Shown piece after piece: positions 44,048-52,808 of a stretch of DNA of 64,000 nucleotides. Every line of letters starts with the position of its first letter. Within the stretch, counting starts at the first letter, position 1. The position numbers and the translations under genes are program-made. Where the stretch lies: NCBI GenBank assembly GCA_002381805.1, contig DFXZ01000004.1, positions 682,001 to 746,000 on the forward strand, written 5' to 3'. The stretch comes from Bdellovibrio sp. UBA4095. Its GTDB lineage: Bacteria > Bdellovibrionota > Bdellovibrionia > Bdellovibrionales > Bdellovibrionaceae. The notes beneath the pieces are model-generated. The model was not told the DNA's origin. It saw nothing but the letters and a program-made list of their open reading frames with translations, and ran no database searches.

Positions 44048-44557
44048 ATGAAGAAAAAAGGCAGAGACTCTAAAGAGCTAAAAAATTTCGCACTCGGTGA
44101 AAATCACACAGATTATCCACAAACTTATGCACCTGAAGTTTTGGAAGCTTTCGATAATAAAAATCCAGGCAGGATCGCATGGACCACGTTTGTTTGCACG
44201 GAGTTCACTTCGCTCTGTCCAAAGACTGGTCAGCCTGATTTCGCTAAAGTGTTTATCAATTATATTGCGGACAAAAAAATGGTAGAGTCCAAGTCGCTTA
44301 AGCTTTATCTCTTTAGTTTCCGCAACCATGGCGACTTTCATGAAGACTGTGTACAAACGATCTGTGATGATCTCGTCAAGCTAATGAAACCGAAGTACAT
44401 TGAAGTCATTGGCGAGTTCACTCCACGCGGAGGAATAGCTATTTTCCCATATGCAAGCTTTGCGAATAAAGAAAAACAGTTTCAAGACCTTTATAAGAAG
44501 AGATTGGGCGAATATTCCCCTGGTAAATATTCGATGGAGCTTTCAAGACTGTACTAA
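44048..44557 (+). CDS. queF: NADPH-dependent 7-cyano-7-deazaguanine reductase
   Basis: QueF reduces preQ0 to preQ1 in queuosine synthesis. The 169-residue protein is the short (YkvM) type: Cys57, which forms the thioimide, and Asp64 are in FTSLCPKTGQPDFAKV, and the NADPH/substrate motif VESKSLKLYLFSFRNHGDFH is intact. The C-terminal FTPRGGIAIFPYAS also fits. No preQ1 riboswitch was seen in the 31 bases upstream. The other queuosine genes are not in the window. Confidence 0.96.
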   Translation: MKKKGRDSKELKNFALGENHTDYPQTYAPEVLEAFDNKNPGRIAWTTFVCTEFTSLCPKTGQPDFAKVFINYIADKKMVESKSLKLYLFSFRNHGDFHEDCVQTICDDLVKLMKPKYIEVIGEFTPRGGIAIFPYASFANKEKQFQDLYKKRLGEYSPGKYSMELSRLY

Positions 44558-44633
44558 GTAAAAACAATACTTGAACATCACTCATTTAACTTCCACAATG
44601 TTGTTAATTAAAAATCAACACGGAGGTTGGATG

Positions 44634-45671
44634 ATGAATTTTTCTTCAGCAGGGCTCATAGTGGGTCTTTCTTTAGCGGTGGGCCTGAGTGGCTGTGTCT
44701 CTTCTACGAAACATAAAAAAACGGTCGCAGATTTGAATGCAGAGATTGCTAAAAGCAAAGAACAGAATCAAGCACTGAGCACTGAGAAGGTTCAACTTGA
44801 AGAAAAGTTAATCGCTACGGCAAAAGATCGTGGTCAACTTAAATTGACTTTAGATGAGATGAAAAAAGCGATGGCCGAGATGAGAGAGCGCCAAGCTGAA
44901 CAAAAAAAACGTCTTCAAGAGTTCGAAGATCTAACTCAGCGTTTTAAGAAATTAACGGACGCCGGCGCTTTATCAGTAAAAATCATTGATGGGAAAATGG
45001 TTGTGAGCATGGGTTCTGACGTTTTGTTCCCATCTGGCTCTGCGAAGCTTTCTCCAGCAGGTCTTGAAGCGATCAAAGAAGTTACTACCCAACTTCAGTC
45101 AATTAAAGGTAAGGCTTACCAAATTGAAGGTCATACAGATAACTTGCCAATCGCTACTGCGGTTTTCCCATCAAACTGGGAATTGGCTTCTGCACGTGCT
45201 TTGAATGTCACGAAAGCTATGATTGATGCTGGAATGCCTGCTCAGCGTGTAAGTGCGGCAAGCTTCGGGGACACTCATCCCATTCAAGCTAATGATACTC
45301 AGGAAGGTCGCGCTGCAAACCGTCGCATCGCTATCGTTGTTGTACCAGATCTTTCAACAATGCCTGGTTACGATGAGTTGAACAGACTTTCTCAGAAGAA
45401 TGCTGAAGAAGAAAAGGCAGCGGCCGCAAAAGCTGCAGCTGCTGCAAAGGCAGAGGAAGCAAAAAAAGCTGAGCAAGCTAAAGTTGCAGCTCCTGCTGCA
45501 CCAGTAACCAACCCTAAGGCTGCTAAGCCTGAAGCTGCAAAGCCTGAGGCAAAGAAGGAAGAAGAAGTTAAGCCTAAAACTGAAGCTAACAAAACGAAAG
45601 CTGCTCCAGCTGAAACTGTTAAGGCCGAAGCGAAGGTTCAGCCAGAACAAAAAACTGAAGCTAAAAATTAG
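44634..45671 (+). CDS. OmpA-domain lipoprotein with Lys/Ala/Glu-rich tail
   Basis: About 345 residues. Two adjacent ATGs (44631 and 44634) follow cggagg; I use the second for spacing. Signal ends LSGC (lipobox). A coiled-coil (about 25-120) leads to an OmpA/MotB-type peptidoglycan-binding domain: LFPSGSAKLSPAGLEAIKEV, then EGHTDNLPI, SNWELASARALNVTKAM and GRAANRRIAIVV. The last 80 residues are an Ala/Lys/Glu/Pro repeat, probably extended. It should tether the outer membrane to the cell wall. Its own terminator follows. Confidence 0.9.
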   Translation: MNFSSAGLIVGLSLAVGLSGCVSSTKHKKTVADLNAEIAKSKEQNQALSTEKVQLEEKLIATAKDRGQLKLTLDEMKKAMAEMRERQAEQKKRLQEFEDLTQRFKKLTDAGALSVKIIDGKMVVSMGSDVLFPSGSAKLSPAGLEAIKEVTTQLQSIKGKAYQIEGHTDNLPIATAVFPSNWELASARALNVTKAMIDAGMPAQRVSAASFGDTHPIQANDTQEGRAANRRIAIVVVPDLSTMPGYDELNRLSQKNAEEEKAAAAKAAAAAKAEEAKKAEQAKVAAPAAPVTNPKAAKPEAAKPEAKKEEEVKPKTEANKTKAAPAETVKAEAKVQPEQKTEAKN

Positions 45672-45678
45672 TAGATTA

Positions 45679-45710
45679 AAAAGAGGGGTTTGGAAACAAA
45701 CCCCTCTTTT
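45679..45710. terminator. Strong bidirectional terminator
   Basis: Stem aaaagaggggttt / aaacccctctttt around a 6-base loop between the OmpA-domain gene and the convergent transglutaminase-like gene. Confidence 0.92.
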
Positions 45711-45721
45711 GTTTCCGGACC

Positions 45722-46627
45722 TTACTTTTTAAGAGACTTATTAGAGGCAGGCTGTCTTTCACCATTGTTGTCGAGATACTGACGCATTAAACATTGCTTG
45801 GCGCGCTCACAGTCCAAAACCAATTTTTCTCGCAAATTGTTTTTCAATCCAGTTCTTCTGGGCTGAAGAATTGAAAAGACTCCGGGATAAAAAGTCGTAT
45901 CAAGCTCAATGTGGTCAAACTCGAGAGCCCCTGCAGAATTGCGATATGGCAGATTGACTCTGATCCAGGCGTGTCCGCCCCAGCCGATTTCTTCCATGGG
46001 AACTTCTCCAACCATATACGATGGCGAGAACTCGTTTTCGGTGAGCGCTCCCCCCTTGGATTCAGGAAGGCGAGATACCTGGACCAAACTCCAGTATAGG
46101 AGTGCAGAAAAATGACGACAGACACCCGAGGTGCCATGCTTTTCTGCCATATCGATCAGATTTTCAGGGCGGAGAGCGCCCACCATTTTCCCCCCGATGA
46201 AGTCCGTCTTTTTGCCCATGGTTTCAAAGTCATAGGCACCCTGATATTTGCTCACCAAAAGATAGGTCTGTCGAATGCGCTCCATTCGTTCGGGTATTTG
46301 CTTAATTCGATCGAGCTCTTTCCGAAATGTCTTTTGAGTATCAGTGCTATCTAAATCAGAAAATGAACCCGCACCTAAGCCGAACATAACCCCAACGCCA
46401 GCCGCATTGGAAACACCGTCCATCATAAGACTTAGCACATTTTTCTTTTTATACATGTCCGATTTGGTGAGCTCATTACACGTGTTCGATAGGGCCGCGA
46501 GCTTTGCATTGTCGTCCATTTTCGACTGAGCGTAATGTTTGATTAGGGATGTTTCGGCCAGTGAGAAGCAGTTGTTATCGTCGGCCCAAGAGAAATTCAG
46601 TAAAGCTAAAATGATCAAAACTTTCAT
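45722..46627 (-). CDS. Secreted transglutaminase-like protein
   Basis: A 301-residue exported protein (signal ending FSWADD). A transglutaminase-type catalytic triad can be read: Cys170 in TSGVCRHFSALLYW, His219 in GWGGHAWIRVN and Asp243 in HIELDTTFYP, in the right order and spacing. The N-terminal half is helical with a Gly-rich hydrophobic stretch (NAAGVGVMFGLGAGSF). Such folds act as proteases, amidases or cross-linkers; the substrate is unknown. It lies between the OmpA-type terminator and tRNA-Leu. Confidence 0.75.
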   Translation of the reverse strand: MKVLIILALLNFSWADDNNCFSLAETSLIKHYAQSKMDDNAKLAALSNTCNELTKSDMYKKKNVLSLMMDGVSNAAGVGVMFGLGAGSFSDLDSTDTQKTFRKELDRIKQIPERMERIRQTYLLVSKYQGAYDFETMGKKTDFIGGKMVGALRPENLIDMAEKHGTSGVCRHFSALLYWSLVQVSRLPESKGGALTENEFSPSYMVGEVPMEEIGWGGHAWIRVNLPYRNSAGALEFDHIELDTTFYPGVFSILQPRRTGLKNNLREKLVLDCERAKQCLMRQYLDNNGERQPASNKSLKK

Positions 46628-46683
46628 AGAAAGCTCATCGGATTATAGCGGGAATGCTGAAGCTAAAACCAAAGTCTGGGTTC

Positions 46684-46770
46684 TGGTGCGCGAGGGGGGA
46701 CTTGAACCCCCACAGGATTTCTCCCACAGGCTTCTGAGACCTGCGTGTCTACCAATTCCACCACCCGCGC
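46684..46770 (-). tRNA. tRNA-Leu (anticodon CAG)
   Basis: Minus-strand class II tRNA of 87 nt including CCA. Acceptor gcgcggg pairs ctcgcgc; the anticodon loop ctCAGaa gives CAG; a long variable arm (tgtgggagaaatcctgt region) follows. Confidence 0.95.
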
Positions 46771-46951
46771 GATGTTTGGACGAGATAAGCATCATGGACC
46801 TTTTTTCAATTTTTGGGAAGGGGCGGTCGGCAAAAAATAGCCATTTTCTGCGCAGCGAAGGACGATTTGATCGTCCCCAGATTGGAATTCTGAGTTAGAC
46901 AAGGTTCCCAAAGAACGGTATTTTGGGAACACGTTTTTGAAAGGGCCTAAA

Positions 46952-48343
46952 ATGGAAACCACACTCGTCAAATCCTTGTATAGAGACACAGCCAAGCATA
47001 TCGAAAAAGAAGTCTTCATGTCTGGTTGGGTAAGAAAAATCCGCGATCAAAAGAAGTTCGGATTTATCGAGCTTAATGACGGAACTTTTTTTAAAGGCGT
47101 TCAGGTTGTATTTGATGAGAATTTATCGAACTTTGAGGAAGTTGCAAAACTATCCATTGCCAGTTCAATTTACGTGACCGGTAAAGTAGTAAAATCGCAG
47201 GGTGCTGGTCAAACGTTCGAAGTTGTTGCATCAAAAATTGAGATTTGTCAGAAGGCAGACCTCGAATATCCATTGCAAAACAAGCGTCACAGTATGGAGT
47301 TTCTGCGCGAGATTGCTCATCTGCGTCCCCGCACAAATACCTTTTCTGCGGTGTTTAGAGTTCGTTCTGTGTTGGCTTATGCAATTCATAAATTTTTTAA
47401 CGATCAAGGTTTCGTTTATGTTCATACTCCGATCATCACTGGTTCTGATGCTGAGGGCGCGGGCGAAATGTTCCGCGTGACCACGTTGAACTTGGATAAA
47501 CCTCCTCGTAAAGAGGACGGCACGATCGATGCCAGCCAGGATTTCTTTGGCAAAGAAACCAATCTGACTGTAAGCGGTCAGTTGAATGGTGAGACCTACT
47601 GCGCAGCCTTCCGTAACATCTACACATTCGGACCGACTTTCAGAGCGGAAAATTCGAACACCTCTCGGCACGCGGCTGAGTTTTGGATGATCGAGCCAGA
47701 AATTGCTTTTGCTGATCTATCGGCAAACATGGAGCTGGCAGAGGACATGATCAAATACATCATTCGTTATGTGATGGAAAACTGCCCGGAAGAAATGGAG
47801 TTCTTTAATCAATTTGTTGAGAAGGGCTTGTTCGATAAGTTGAACAATGTTCTTAACAGCGACTTTGGCAGAGTGACCTACACTGAAGCCATAGATCTTT
47901 TGCTGAAGTCAGGCAAGAAATTCGACTATGCCGTAAAGTGGGGTATTGATCTTCAGTCAGAACATGAAAGATATCTGGCAGAAGAGCACTTTAAAAAGCC
48001 TGTATTTGTGACCGACTATCCAAAAGACATCAAAGCTTTCTATATGAAGCTGAACGAAGACGGCAAAACGGTTCGTGCGATGGACTTACTGGCTCCTGGA
48101 ATCGGCGAGATCATCGGCGGTGCTCAACGTGAAGACAGTTTTGAAATCCTTGACGGCAGAATGAAAGCTATGGGTTTACATGGCGAGGACTATTCTTTCT
48201 ACACAGATCTACGTCGTTACGGAACCTTTCCGCACTCAGGCTACGGACTGGGATTTGAGAGGATGCTGATGTATGTAACTGGCATGGGCAATATTCGCGA
48301 TGTAATCCCGTTCCCACGAACTCCAAAAAACGCATTGTTCTAA
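46952..48343 (+). CDS. asnS: Asparaginyl-tRNA synthetase
   Basis: AsnRS charges tRNA(Asn). The 463-residue class IIb enzyme has the N-terminal OB fold (FMSGWVRKIRDQKKFGFIEL), the catalytic motif TVSGQLNGETYCAAF, then YTFGPTFRAENSNTSRHAAE (motif 2) and GYGLGFERMLMYVTG (motif 3). The AENS residues distinguish it from AspRS. I start at ATG 46952, behind aaaggg. With AsnRS present, GatCAB is not needed for Asn-tRNA. A hairpin terminator follows. Confidence 0.96.
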   Translation: METTLVKSLYRDTAKHIEKEVFMSGWVRKIRDQKKFGFIELNDGTFFKGVQVVFDENLSNFEEVAKLSIASSIYVTGKVVKSQGAGQTFEVVASKIEICQKADLEYPLQNKRHSMEFLREIAHLRPRTNTFSAVFRVRSVLAYAIHKFFNDQGFVYVHTPIITGSDAEGAGEMFRVTTLNLDKPPRKEDGTIDASQDFFGKETNLTVSGQLNGETYCAAFRNIYTFGPTFRAENSNTSRHAAEFWMIEPEIAFADLSANMELAEDMIKYIIRYVMENCPEEMEFFNQFVEKGLFDKLNNVLNSDFGRVTYTEAIDLLLKSGKKFDYAVKWGIDLQSEHERYLAEEHFKKPVFVTDYPKDIKAFYMKLNEDGKTVRAMDLLAPGIGEIIGGAQREDSFEILDGRMKAMGLHGEDYSFYTDLRRYGTFPHSGYGLGFERMLMYVTGMGNIRDVIPFPRTPKNALF

Positions 48344-48345
48344 TA

Positions 48346-48374
48346 AAAAGGGACCTCGCAAGAGGTCCTTTTTA
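48346..48374 (+). terminator. Terminator after asnS
   Basis: Stem ggacctc gcaa gaggtcc flanked by A and T runs. Its 3' side slightly overlaps the stop region of the convergent membrane protein gene. Confidence 0.88.
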
Positions 48375-48965
48375 CTTTTCCGCAAAAGAAGATTCTTGCT
48401 TGGAAGCCATGAGATTGTTGATCTCTTTCAGACGCAGTTTTTCATGATAGATGTGAATTGCAAAGCAGATGATAATGGAACCCACAATAAAGAACGAATT
48501 TAACAGTATATCAAATAGGTCCTGCAGATTATTCGCCCTTACGAAAACGATCAAATAATATGGAAAGTAAATGGCGAATGTAGCGGCAAGAAAGTAGTTC
48601 ATCGTAAATGGAATGAATGAAAGACCACCTATGGCAACGAGATTAAGCCCTGCATAGTAACCAGTTCCCACATCGGGAATCATCGCGATCATGACATTTA
48701 TAGGTAAAGCAGCTAGACCAGCAAATGCGACACAAAGCAACTGGGCATGCTTTGCGCTTTGTTCTCTACGTGAGTCATATCTGATGATTAGACAGAGGGG
48801 AACGATGGTCAGTCGTAAAGCAAGAAACTCCCATTTATATTGGGGAATATAAATAAGATCTGCCACCCAAAAGACCAGATACAATGGAATTGCCATCCAG
48901 TTTGTAATGACATTAATTGTCGATCTAATTTCATCGATCACAATAGCCTCACGTATTTGAGACAT
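48372..48965 (-). CDS. Multi-TM membrane protein resembling a sensor domain without output
   Basis: A 197-residue protein starting at ATG 48965 behind aaagagg. Five to six hydrophobic helices (about 27-45, 50-66, 78-98, 105-125, 128-146, 157-177) end in a charged coil (YHEKLRLKEINNLMASKQES). The layout, including an Arg/Glu-rich first cytoplasmic loop (YDSRREQSAKH), is what one sees as the N-terminal membrane sensor of cyclases and histidine kinases in this group, but no kinase or cyclase follows. It lies 35 bases downstream of a PhcB-like methyltransferase, so it may serve as its membrane partner (inference). Confidence 0.78.
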   Translation of the reverse strand: MSQIREAIVIDEIRSTINVITNWMAIPLYLVFWVADLIYIPQYKWEFLALRLTIVPLCLIIRYDSRREQSAKHAQLLCVAFAGLAALPINVMIAMIPDVGTGYYAGLNLVAIGGLSFIPFTMNYFLAATFAIYFPYYLIVFVRANNLQDLFDILLNSFFIVGSIIICFAIHIYHEKLRLKEINNLMASKQESSFAEK

Positions 48966-49000
48966 TGTGGCCTCTTTGAATTTCAACTAGGACATCCTGT

Positions 49001-50458
49001 CTATTTTTGTATGACTACAAATAGGTTAATGCCAAGAGGTTCTTTTTCAATCCAAATTTTGGAACCTAGCCCTTGGAAGATTCGCAATAAATCTTCTTCG
49101 GATCTGTAAATGAGGTGCCAGTCTAAAATCAGTTCCATGAAAGGCGCACACGGATTGGTTTTACTAAAGTTTCCAATAATAACCTGACCACCTTCTTTCA
49201 CAGAAGCCAGCATTTTAACCGCAGCCGCCCTACAAACCTGCTCAGTGAAATAATCGAAAAGTCCTGCAGAATAGACCAGGTCGTAGTCTTTCTCGGGGAG
49301 ACCTCGACCAATGACATTCCGAATAGCCATGTTGCTGAAGTTGAAATTAAATCCAGAGCCTCCCGCAAGTCGATCTGCTGAAAGCAGGTGTCGCTGGGCA
49401 AATTTTAAAGATTCTTCGTCCTGGTCAAGGCAAGTGAATTCCACGGGTCTTCCGTAATGTGACTGACCATTTTTAACAAAGAGCTGCTGTTCCATTGCAG
49501 GTCCGCTAGCCACGGAAAGAATCTTAAGTGGTTGCTCTTTTGGTGTCGCTTCAAAGAGCTGAGTGATCTTTTCGAAAAGATACTGCGCGCGATTTTTAAC
49601 GGCGGCTCCCGCATGTTCGTCGATGAAATACTTGTGAAGGCACTGGTCAAATAAAGACGCGCCCACGAGCTCATTGCGATAAAGATGATTCATCATCTCA
49701 TAGTCGCCAGCGTATCCACGCGGTTTATGGTAGGCTCGGCTGGCAAAAGGTGCTCCATAGACGAGCGTACCAATGTGCTGTCGTGCAAACTCGGTTGCCC
49801 AAGGCATTTGTTCTTTGGTGATACCTTCAATGGCTGCGGGAATTTCGATATAGCGAGCTGGCATAACCTTAAGGAGGTAGTCAGAAATAACTTCGGCAAT
49901 CGCTGAACGATATTCATTTGCTTCACCCAAATTATCTACCGGAGTTTTCTTTTCAAGTTCGTCAATCTGACTTTTCAGTCGAAGTAAGCAATCGCGAAGC
50001 TCGTAGACATAAGACTTGAATGCAAGCGGGAGCTGCGCAAGATTGCTTCCGTATTGCAGCTGATCCGCGACAATGCCGGCGGAAAGATTTAGAGCTTTGA
50101 TGCGTTCAACTTTAAGAGGCTCACCGAGAATCTCAAATTTTAGTAGAACATTTCTGTCGGACTCGGTGGTTTCTTTAACCTCTAGGAATTTTAGAGATAA
50201 CTTTTGTGCCTGAGTATCCATGTAGTAGAGTTGAGCGTCCAGATTCATAACAGTTTGAGTTCTTAAAAACTCGTACTGATCGGGAGTCGCACGGATACGG
50301 CACTCAAAACAGCTGAGGCTTTCGACCTCATAGGATTGACCTTGAATGAGAAGGAAGCACACTTCCCGAGGAACGACCAAACGATCCTGGTAAATTCCTT
50401 TGTTGCTTTTCGTTTCTTCAATAAGAAAAAGCTCGTGCTTAAACGCTGCCGTAGTCAT
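49001..50458 (-). CDS. PhcB-like SAM-dependent methyltransferase with N-terminal PilZ-like region
   Basis: A 485-residue protein. Residues about 20-125 are beta-rich and PilZ-like. The C-terminal half is a class I methyltransferase: SAM motif LKILSVASGPAMEQQ, EFTCLDQDEESLKFA and DLVYSAGLFDYF. The segment KPRGYAGDYEMMNHLYRN is the signature of proteins annotated as 3-hydroxypalmitic acid methyl ester (extracellular factor) biosynthesis, the PhcB group known from Ralstonia quorum sensing. This suggests, but does not prove, a fatty-acid methyl ester signal. It forms an operon with the multi-TM protein. Confidence 0.8.
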   Translation of the reverse strand: MTTAAFKHELFLIEETKSNKGIYQDRLVVPREVCFLLIQGQSYEVESLSCFECRIRATPDQYEFLRTQTVMNLDAQLYYMDTQAQKLSLKFLEVKETTESDRNVLLKFEILGEPLKVERIKALNLSAGIVADQLQYGSNLAQLPLAFKSYVYELRDCLLRLKSQIDELEKKTPVDNLGEANEYRSAIAEVISDYLLKVMPARYIEIPAAIEGITKEQMPWATEFARQHIGTLVYGAPFASRAYHKPRGYAGDYEMMNHLYRNELVGASLFDQCLHKYFIDEHAGAAVKNRAQYLFEKITQLFEATPKEQPLKILSVASGPAMEQQLFVKNGQSHYGRPVEFTCLDQDEESLKFAQRHLLSADRLAGGSGFNFNFSNMAIRNVIGRGLPEKDYDLVYSAGLFDYFTEQVCRAAAVKMLASVKEGGQVIIGNFSKTNPCAPFMELILDWHLIYRSEEDLLRIFQGLGSKIWIEKEPLGINLFVVIQK

Positions 50459-50718
50459 TGTTGTCTCCGTGATGTCGTATCAAAAATGCAAAATAAAATT
50501 ATGTAATGTATATATTAGATTCAGTTTATGCGGTGGAAGCAAGGACTCAGTCATTTTGTAATGAATGTTCTGTGGCCGAAACACTGGACTCAAGTCCCCG
50601 GTCTACGCAAAGGACAAAAATTCCTCAAAAGAAGTTCAACAAGAATATCGTTGTTAGATATATTAGTTGGAATACATTCATAACAGCATTTGCTTAGAAT
50701 ATTTAGCGAGCAGGGAAA

Positions 50719-51210
50719 ATGACTAATACAGAACTTGAATCTTTTGATGTTGTTGGTATTTTTACGCGAACAACAAATGCCGATGAAATGGCAGGTGCTG
50801 CCCGACTGGCCGAAGTCTGGGGGAGATTTGTGTCTCAGGATCTCGGATCAAAAATTCCTTGCAGGGTCGACAACAATCTTCTGGGCGTGTATTTCGATTA
50901 CGAAAGCGACGCCAACGGAGCGTACTCATTTATTTTAGGTGCCAGGGTTGCGCCTGGAACTATAGCTCCCGACGGCTTCAAGAAGATCTCGATTCCATCA
51001 CAGTCATACTTTAAATTGTCTTCAGCCGTCGGAACAATTCCAAAGATTGTTCTCGAAGCTTGGCAAACCATTTGGAATATGAGCGATAACTCAAAGATCG
51101 AAAGGGTTTATTCATTCGATTTCGAGGAATACGATCATCGTGCAATGAATCCACAAGAAGCTCAGTTCGATCTTTTCATTTCTATCAAACCTCCGAGTCA
51201 GCAGTTTTAA
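50719..51210 (+). CDS. GyrI-like / AraC effector-binding domain protein
   Basis: A 163-residue single GyrI-like domain (bacterial transcription activator effector-binding fold). The pattern FDVVGIFTRTTNADEMAGAARLAEVWGRF opens the domain (positions 50740-50826), and the SYFKLSSAVGTIPKIVLEAWQTIW and RVYSFDFEEYD parts follow, as in small-molecule-binding stand-alone members, including integron-associated proteins. There is no DNA-binding domain. A second, broken copy of this family lies near 52.9 kb. Ligand unknown. Confidence 0.82.
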   Translation: MTNTELESFDVVGIFTRTTNADEMAGAARLAEVWGRFVSQDLGSKIPCRVDNNLLGVYFDYESDANGAYSFILGARVAPGTIAPDGFKKISIPSQSYFKLSSAVGTIPKIVLEAWQTIWNMSDNSKIERVYSFDFEEYDHRAMNPQEAQFDLFISIKPPSQQF

Positions 51211-51371
51211 TTAATAAGACGATAACGACCCTAAGGTGCCTGCATGAGACTTGCGCACGCACTGTCAGGCAAAAATTGTAATTAAAGGCTTGTAGGCCGT
51301 TATAGCCTTTATAGTGCGGGCACAAAATTTGAACTTGCCTACTTCGATTGAAAAATTCATGAGGAGTAAAT

Positions 51372-51692
51372 ATGAGCAAGTTGATATTTTTTATGATGCT
51401 TGGACTAAGCGCTTCCAGTTTTGCAAAACCAGTTCCTTTTCCAGTTGGCACTAAGGTGGCGACTTGCGCAGCGAATGCAGAGGCGGCAATAGATCTGATG
51501 ACTCAGCAAAGCCTGTATGACAGACACGGTTTTTCGACTCTTGGATGTGTCACTGCTGACTATAGGACTGAAATTATTTGCGAAGTAAGGGCCACCAGAG
51601 AAAACGGTTCAGTGACGGATTATTATCAGGTGAATCTTAATCGGCCTTGTTCAAAGGTCCATAATATACAGCTAATGGGAATGGGCGACTAA
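51372..51692 (+). CDS. Small exported protein, unknown
   Basis: A 106-residue protein with a signal peptide (MSKLIFFMMLGLSASSFA, cleavage before KPV) and a good ribosome site (gaggag). The mature chain of about 88 residues has four Cys (AT-C-AA, GC-VTAD, IIC-EV, PC-SK) that could form two disulfides and is beta-rich. No family recognised. It is not in an operon; a hairpin (aaaggct / agccttt, 51285-51312) lies upstream, and tRNA-Ser follows on the other strand. Confidence 0.72.
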   Translation: MSKLIFFMMLGLSASSFAKPVPFPVGTKVATCAANAEAAIDLMTQQSLYDRHGFSTLGCVTADYRTEIICEVRATRENGSVTDYYQVNLNRPCSKVHNIQLMGMGD

Positions 51693-51706
51693 GTGACAGG
51701 AAAAAA

Positions 51707-51799
51707 TGGCGGAGAGAGCGGGATTTGAACCCGCGGTACACCTTTTGAGTGTACGAGCGTTTAGCAAACGCTTGGTTTCAGCCACTCACCCACCTCTCC
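51707..51799 (-). tRNA. tRNA-Ser (anticodon GCU)
   Basis: Minus-strand class II tRNA of 93 nt with CCA. Acceptor ggagagg pairs tctctcc; the anticodon loop ttGCTaa gives GCU, reading AGC/AGU; long variable arm present. Confidence 0.95.
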
Positions 51800-51942
51800 G
51801 CGGTCGTATATTGCGACTAGGGATCCAAAGTGCCATACCGGCGACCTAGAATCAAGATATTGCCCCGGTTCTTTTTGCAATTTTATCAAGAATGCTTGAT
51901 TTTTTGTTAGGTGCGGACTATCAATACGTCTCTTTCTTCAGT

Positions 51943-52019
51943 GCACTCGTAGCTCAGCTGGATAGAGTACTTGACTACGAATCAAGTGGTCAGAGGTTCG
52001 AATCCTCTCGAGTGCACCA
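51943..52019 (+). tRNA. tRNA-Arg (anticodon ACG)
   Basis: A 77-nt tRNA with acceptor gcactcg / cgagtgc and encoded CCA. The anticodon loop ctACGaa gives ACG, which needs A34-to-inosine editing by TadA to read CGN codons. Confidence 0.95.
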
Positions 52020-52141
52020 TTTTTACTCCCCTTCTTTCATTTAATATTTAAGTTTGTTGAGGACGGCCCTATTGCAACTGGTCATGTCTTTTGACTGAAA
52101 TGGTTTCCTTCCAACAACTCGGCGAGTTATAACTAAACCCG

Positions 52142-52600
52142 ATGAAAGCATCTTTTTTTCTTAAAATTATCGTCCTGGTGATATCTCTGGCCGGTGTGAT
52201 CTATGCGATCGTAAGCCTTCGTGAAAATGGTTTTGGATCGCAGGATCAGGACCAGAACAGTGCTATGAGCCTGCTTTTAGGGGGAGATTATCGGCCGATC
52301 AACTGGTGCCCCACGCCCACGGAAAGGGTTGAGATCCTGGATCCGACCGGCCAAGTCATGGCAACGGTCACAGATGAAGCCGAAATATCAGCCCTTTGCG
52401 AAATAATGATGGGGGCTTTTTCAAGTGAAGGCGTTTCCGAGGCCGACTATAAAACCCGCCTGATCGCTTATGATAAACAGGGAAATTCCAAATCCATGGA
52501 GCAAAATCTGGGGCAGTCTGTTTTCAGATTTGAGGGGATGCCGTTTAGCTCCCCTATGCTGATCAAGGCTTTAGAACGTCTACCGAAGCCGAATTTCTAA
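52142..52600 (+). CDS. Membrane-anchored protein, unknown
   Basis: A 152-residue protein with an uncleaved-looking N-terminal anchor (ASFFLKIIVLVISLAGVIYAIV) and a polar domain of about 120 residues outside. The domain has strands around TERVEILDPTGQVMATVTDEAE and helix-strand at SALCEIMMGAF, ending with SSPMLIKALERL. It has two Cys. No family recognised. It lies between two tRNA genes (Arg and Asn) and has no clear Shine-Dalgarno. Confidence 0.68.
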   Translation: MKASFFLKIIVLVISLAGVIYAIVSLRENGFGSQDQDQNSAMSLLLGGDYRPINWCPTPTERVEILDPTGQVMATVTDEAEISALCEIMMGAFSSEGVSEADYKTRLIAYDKQGNSKSMEQNLGQSVFRFEGMPFSSPMLIKALERLPKPNF

Positions 52601-52651
52601 ATCTGTTTGACAAGAGGGGCCTCAACCCCTAATTTAGGTTCCTATCCGAGT

Positions 52652-52727
52652 TCAGGAGTAGCTCAGTCGGTAGAGCAAGCGGCTGTTAACCGCTGGGTCG
52701 GGGGTTCGAGTCCCTCCTCCTGAGCCA
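52652..52727 (+). tRNA. tRNA-Asn (anticodon GUU)
   Basis: A 76-nt tRNA with acceptor tcaggag / ctcctga, G73 and CCA. The anticodon loop ctGTTaa gives GUU. A terminator follows 23 bases later. Confidence 0.95.
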
Positions 52728-52750
52728 ATCTTTTAGATTGTGATAATGAG

Positions 52751-52782
52751 AAAACCAAGTCCACAAGGCTTGGTTTTTTTAT
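52751..52782 (+). terminator. Terminator after tRNA-Asn
   Basis: Stem aaaaccaag / cttggtttt, 9-base loop, then a T run. Confidence 0.9.
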
Positions 52783-52808
52783 TTTAAAGCGCAGGCCAAA
52801 TTTAAAAG

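Noticed and set aside
45354..45650. Long minus-strand open frames opposite the OmpA-domain gene tail
   Set aside because: They arise from the repetitive Ala/Lys/Glu codons of the real gene; no start site or family signal.
50506..50697. A 63-codon plus-strand frame in the 260-bp gap upstream of the GyrI-like gene
   Set aside because: No ribosome site, no hydrophobic or family signal and irregular composition; it looks like chance open frame in a promoter region.
51600..52730. A genomic island integrated at the tRNA cluster
   Set aside because: Although a decayed gene lies nearby, I found no integrase and no repeat of a tRNA 3' end, so island status is unsupported.
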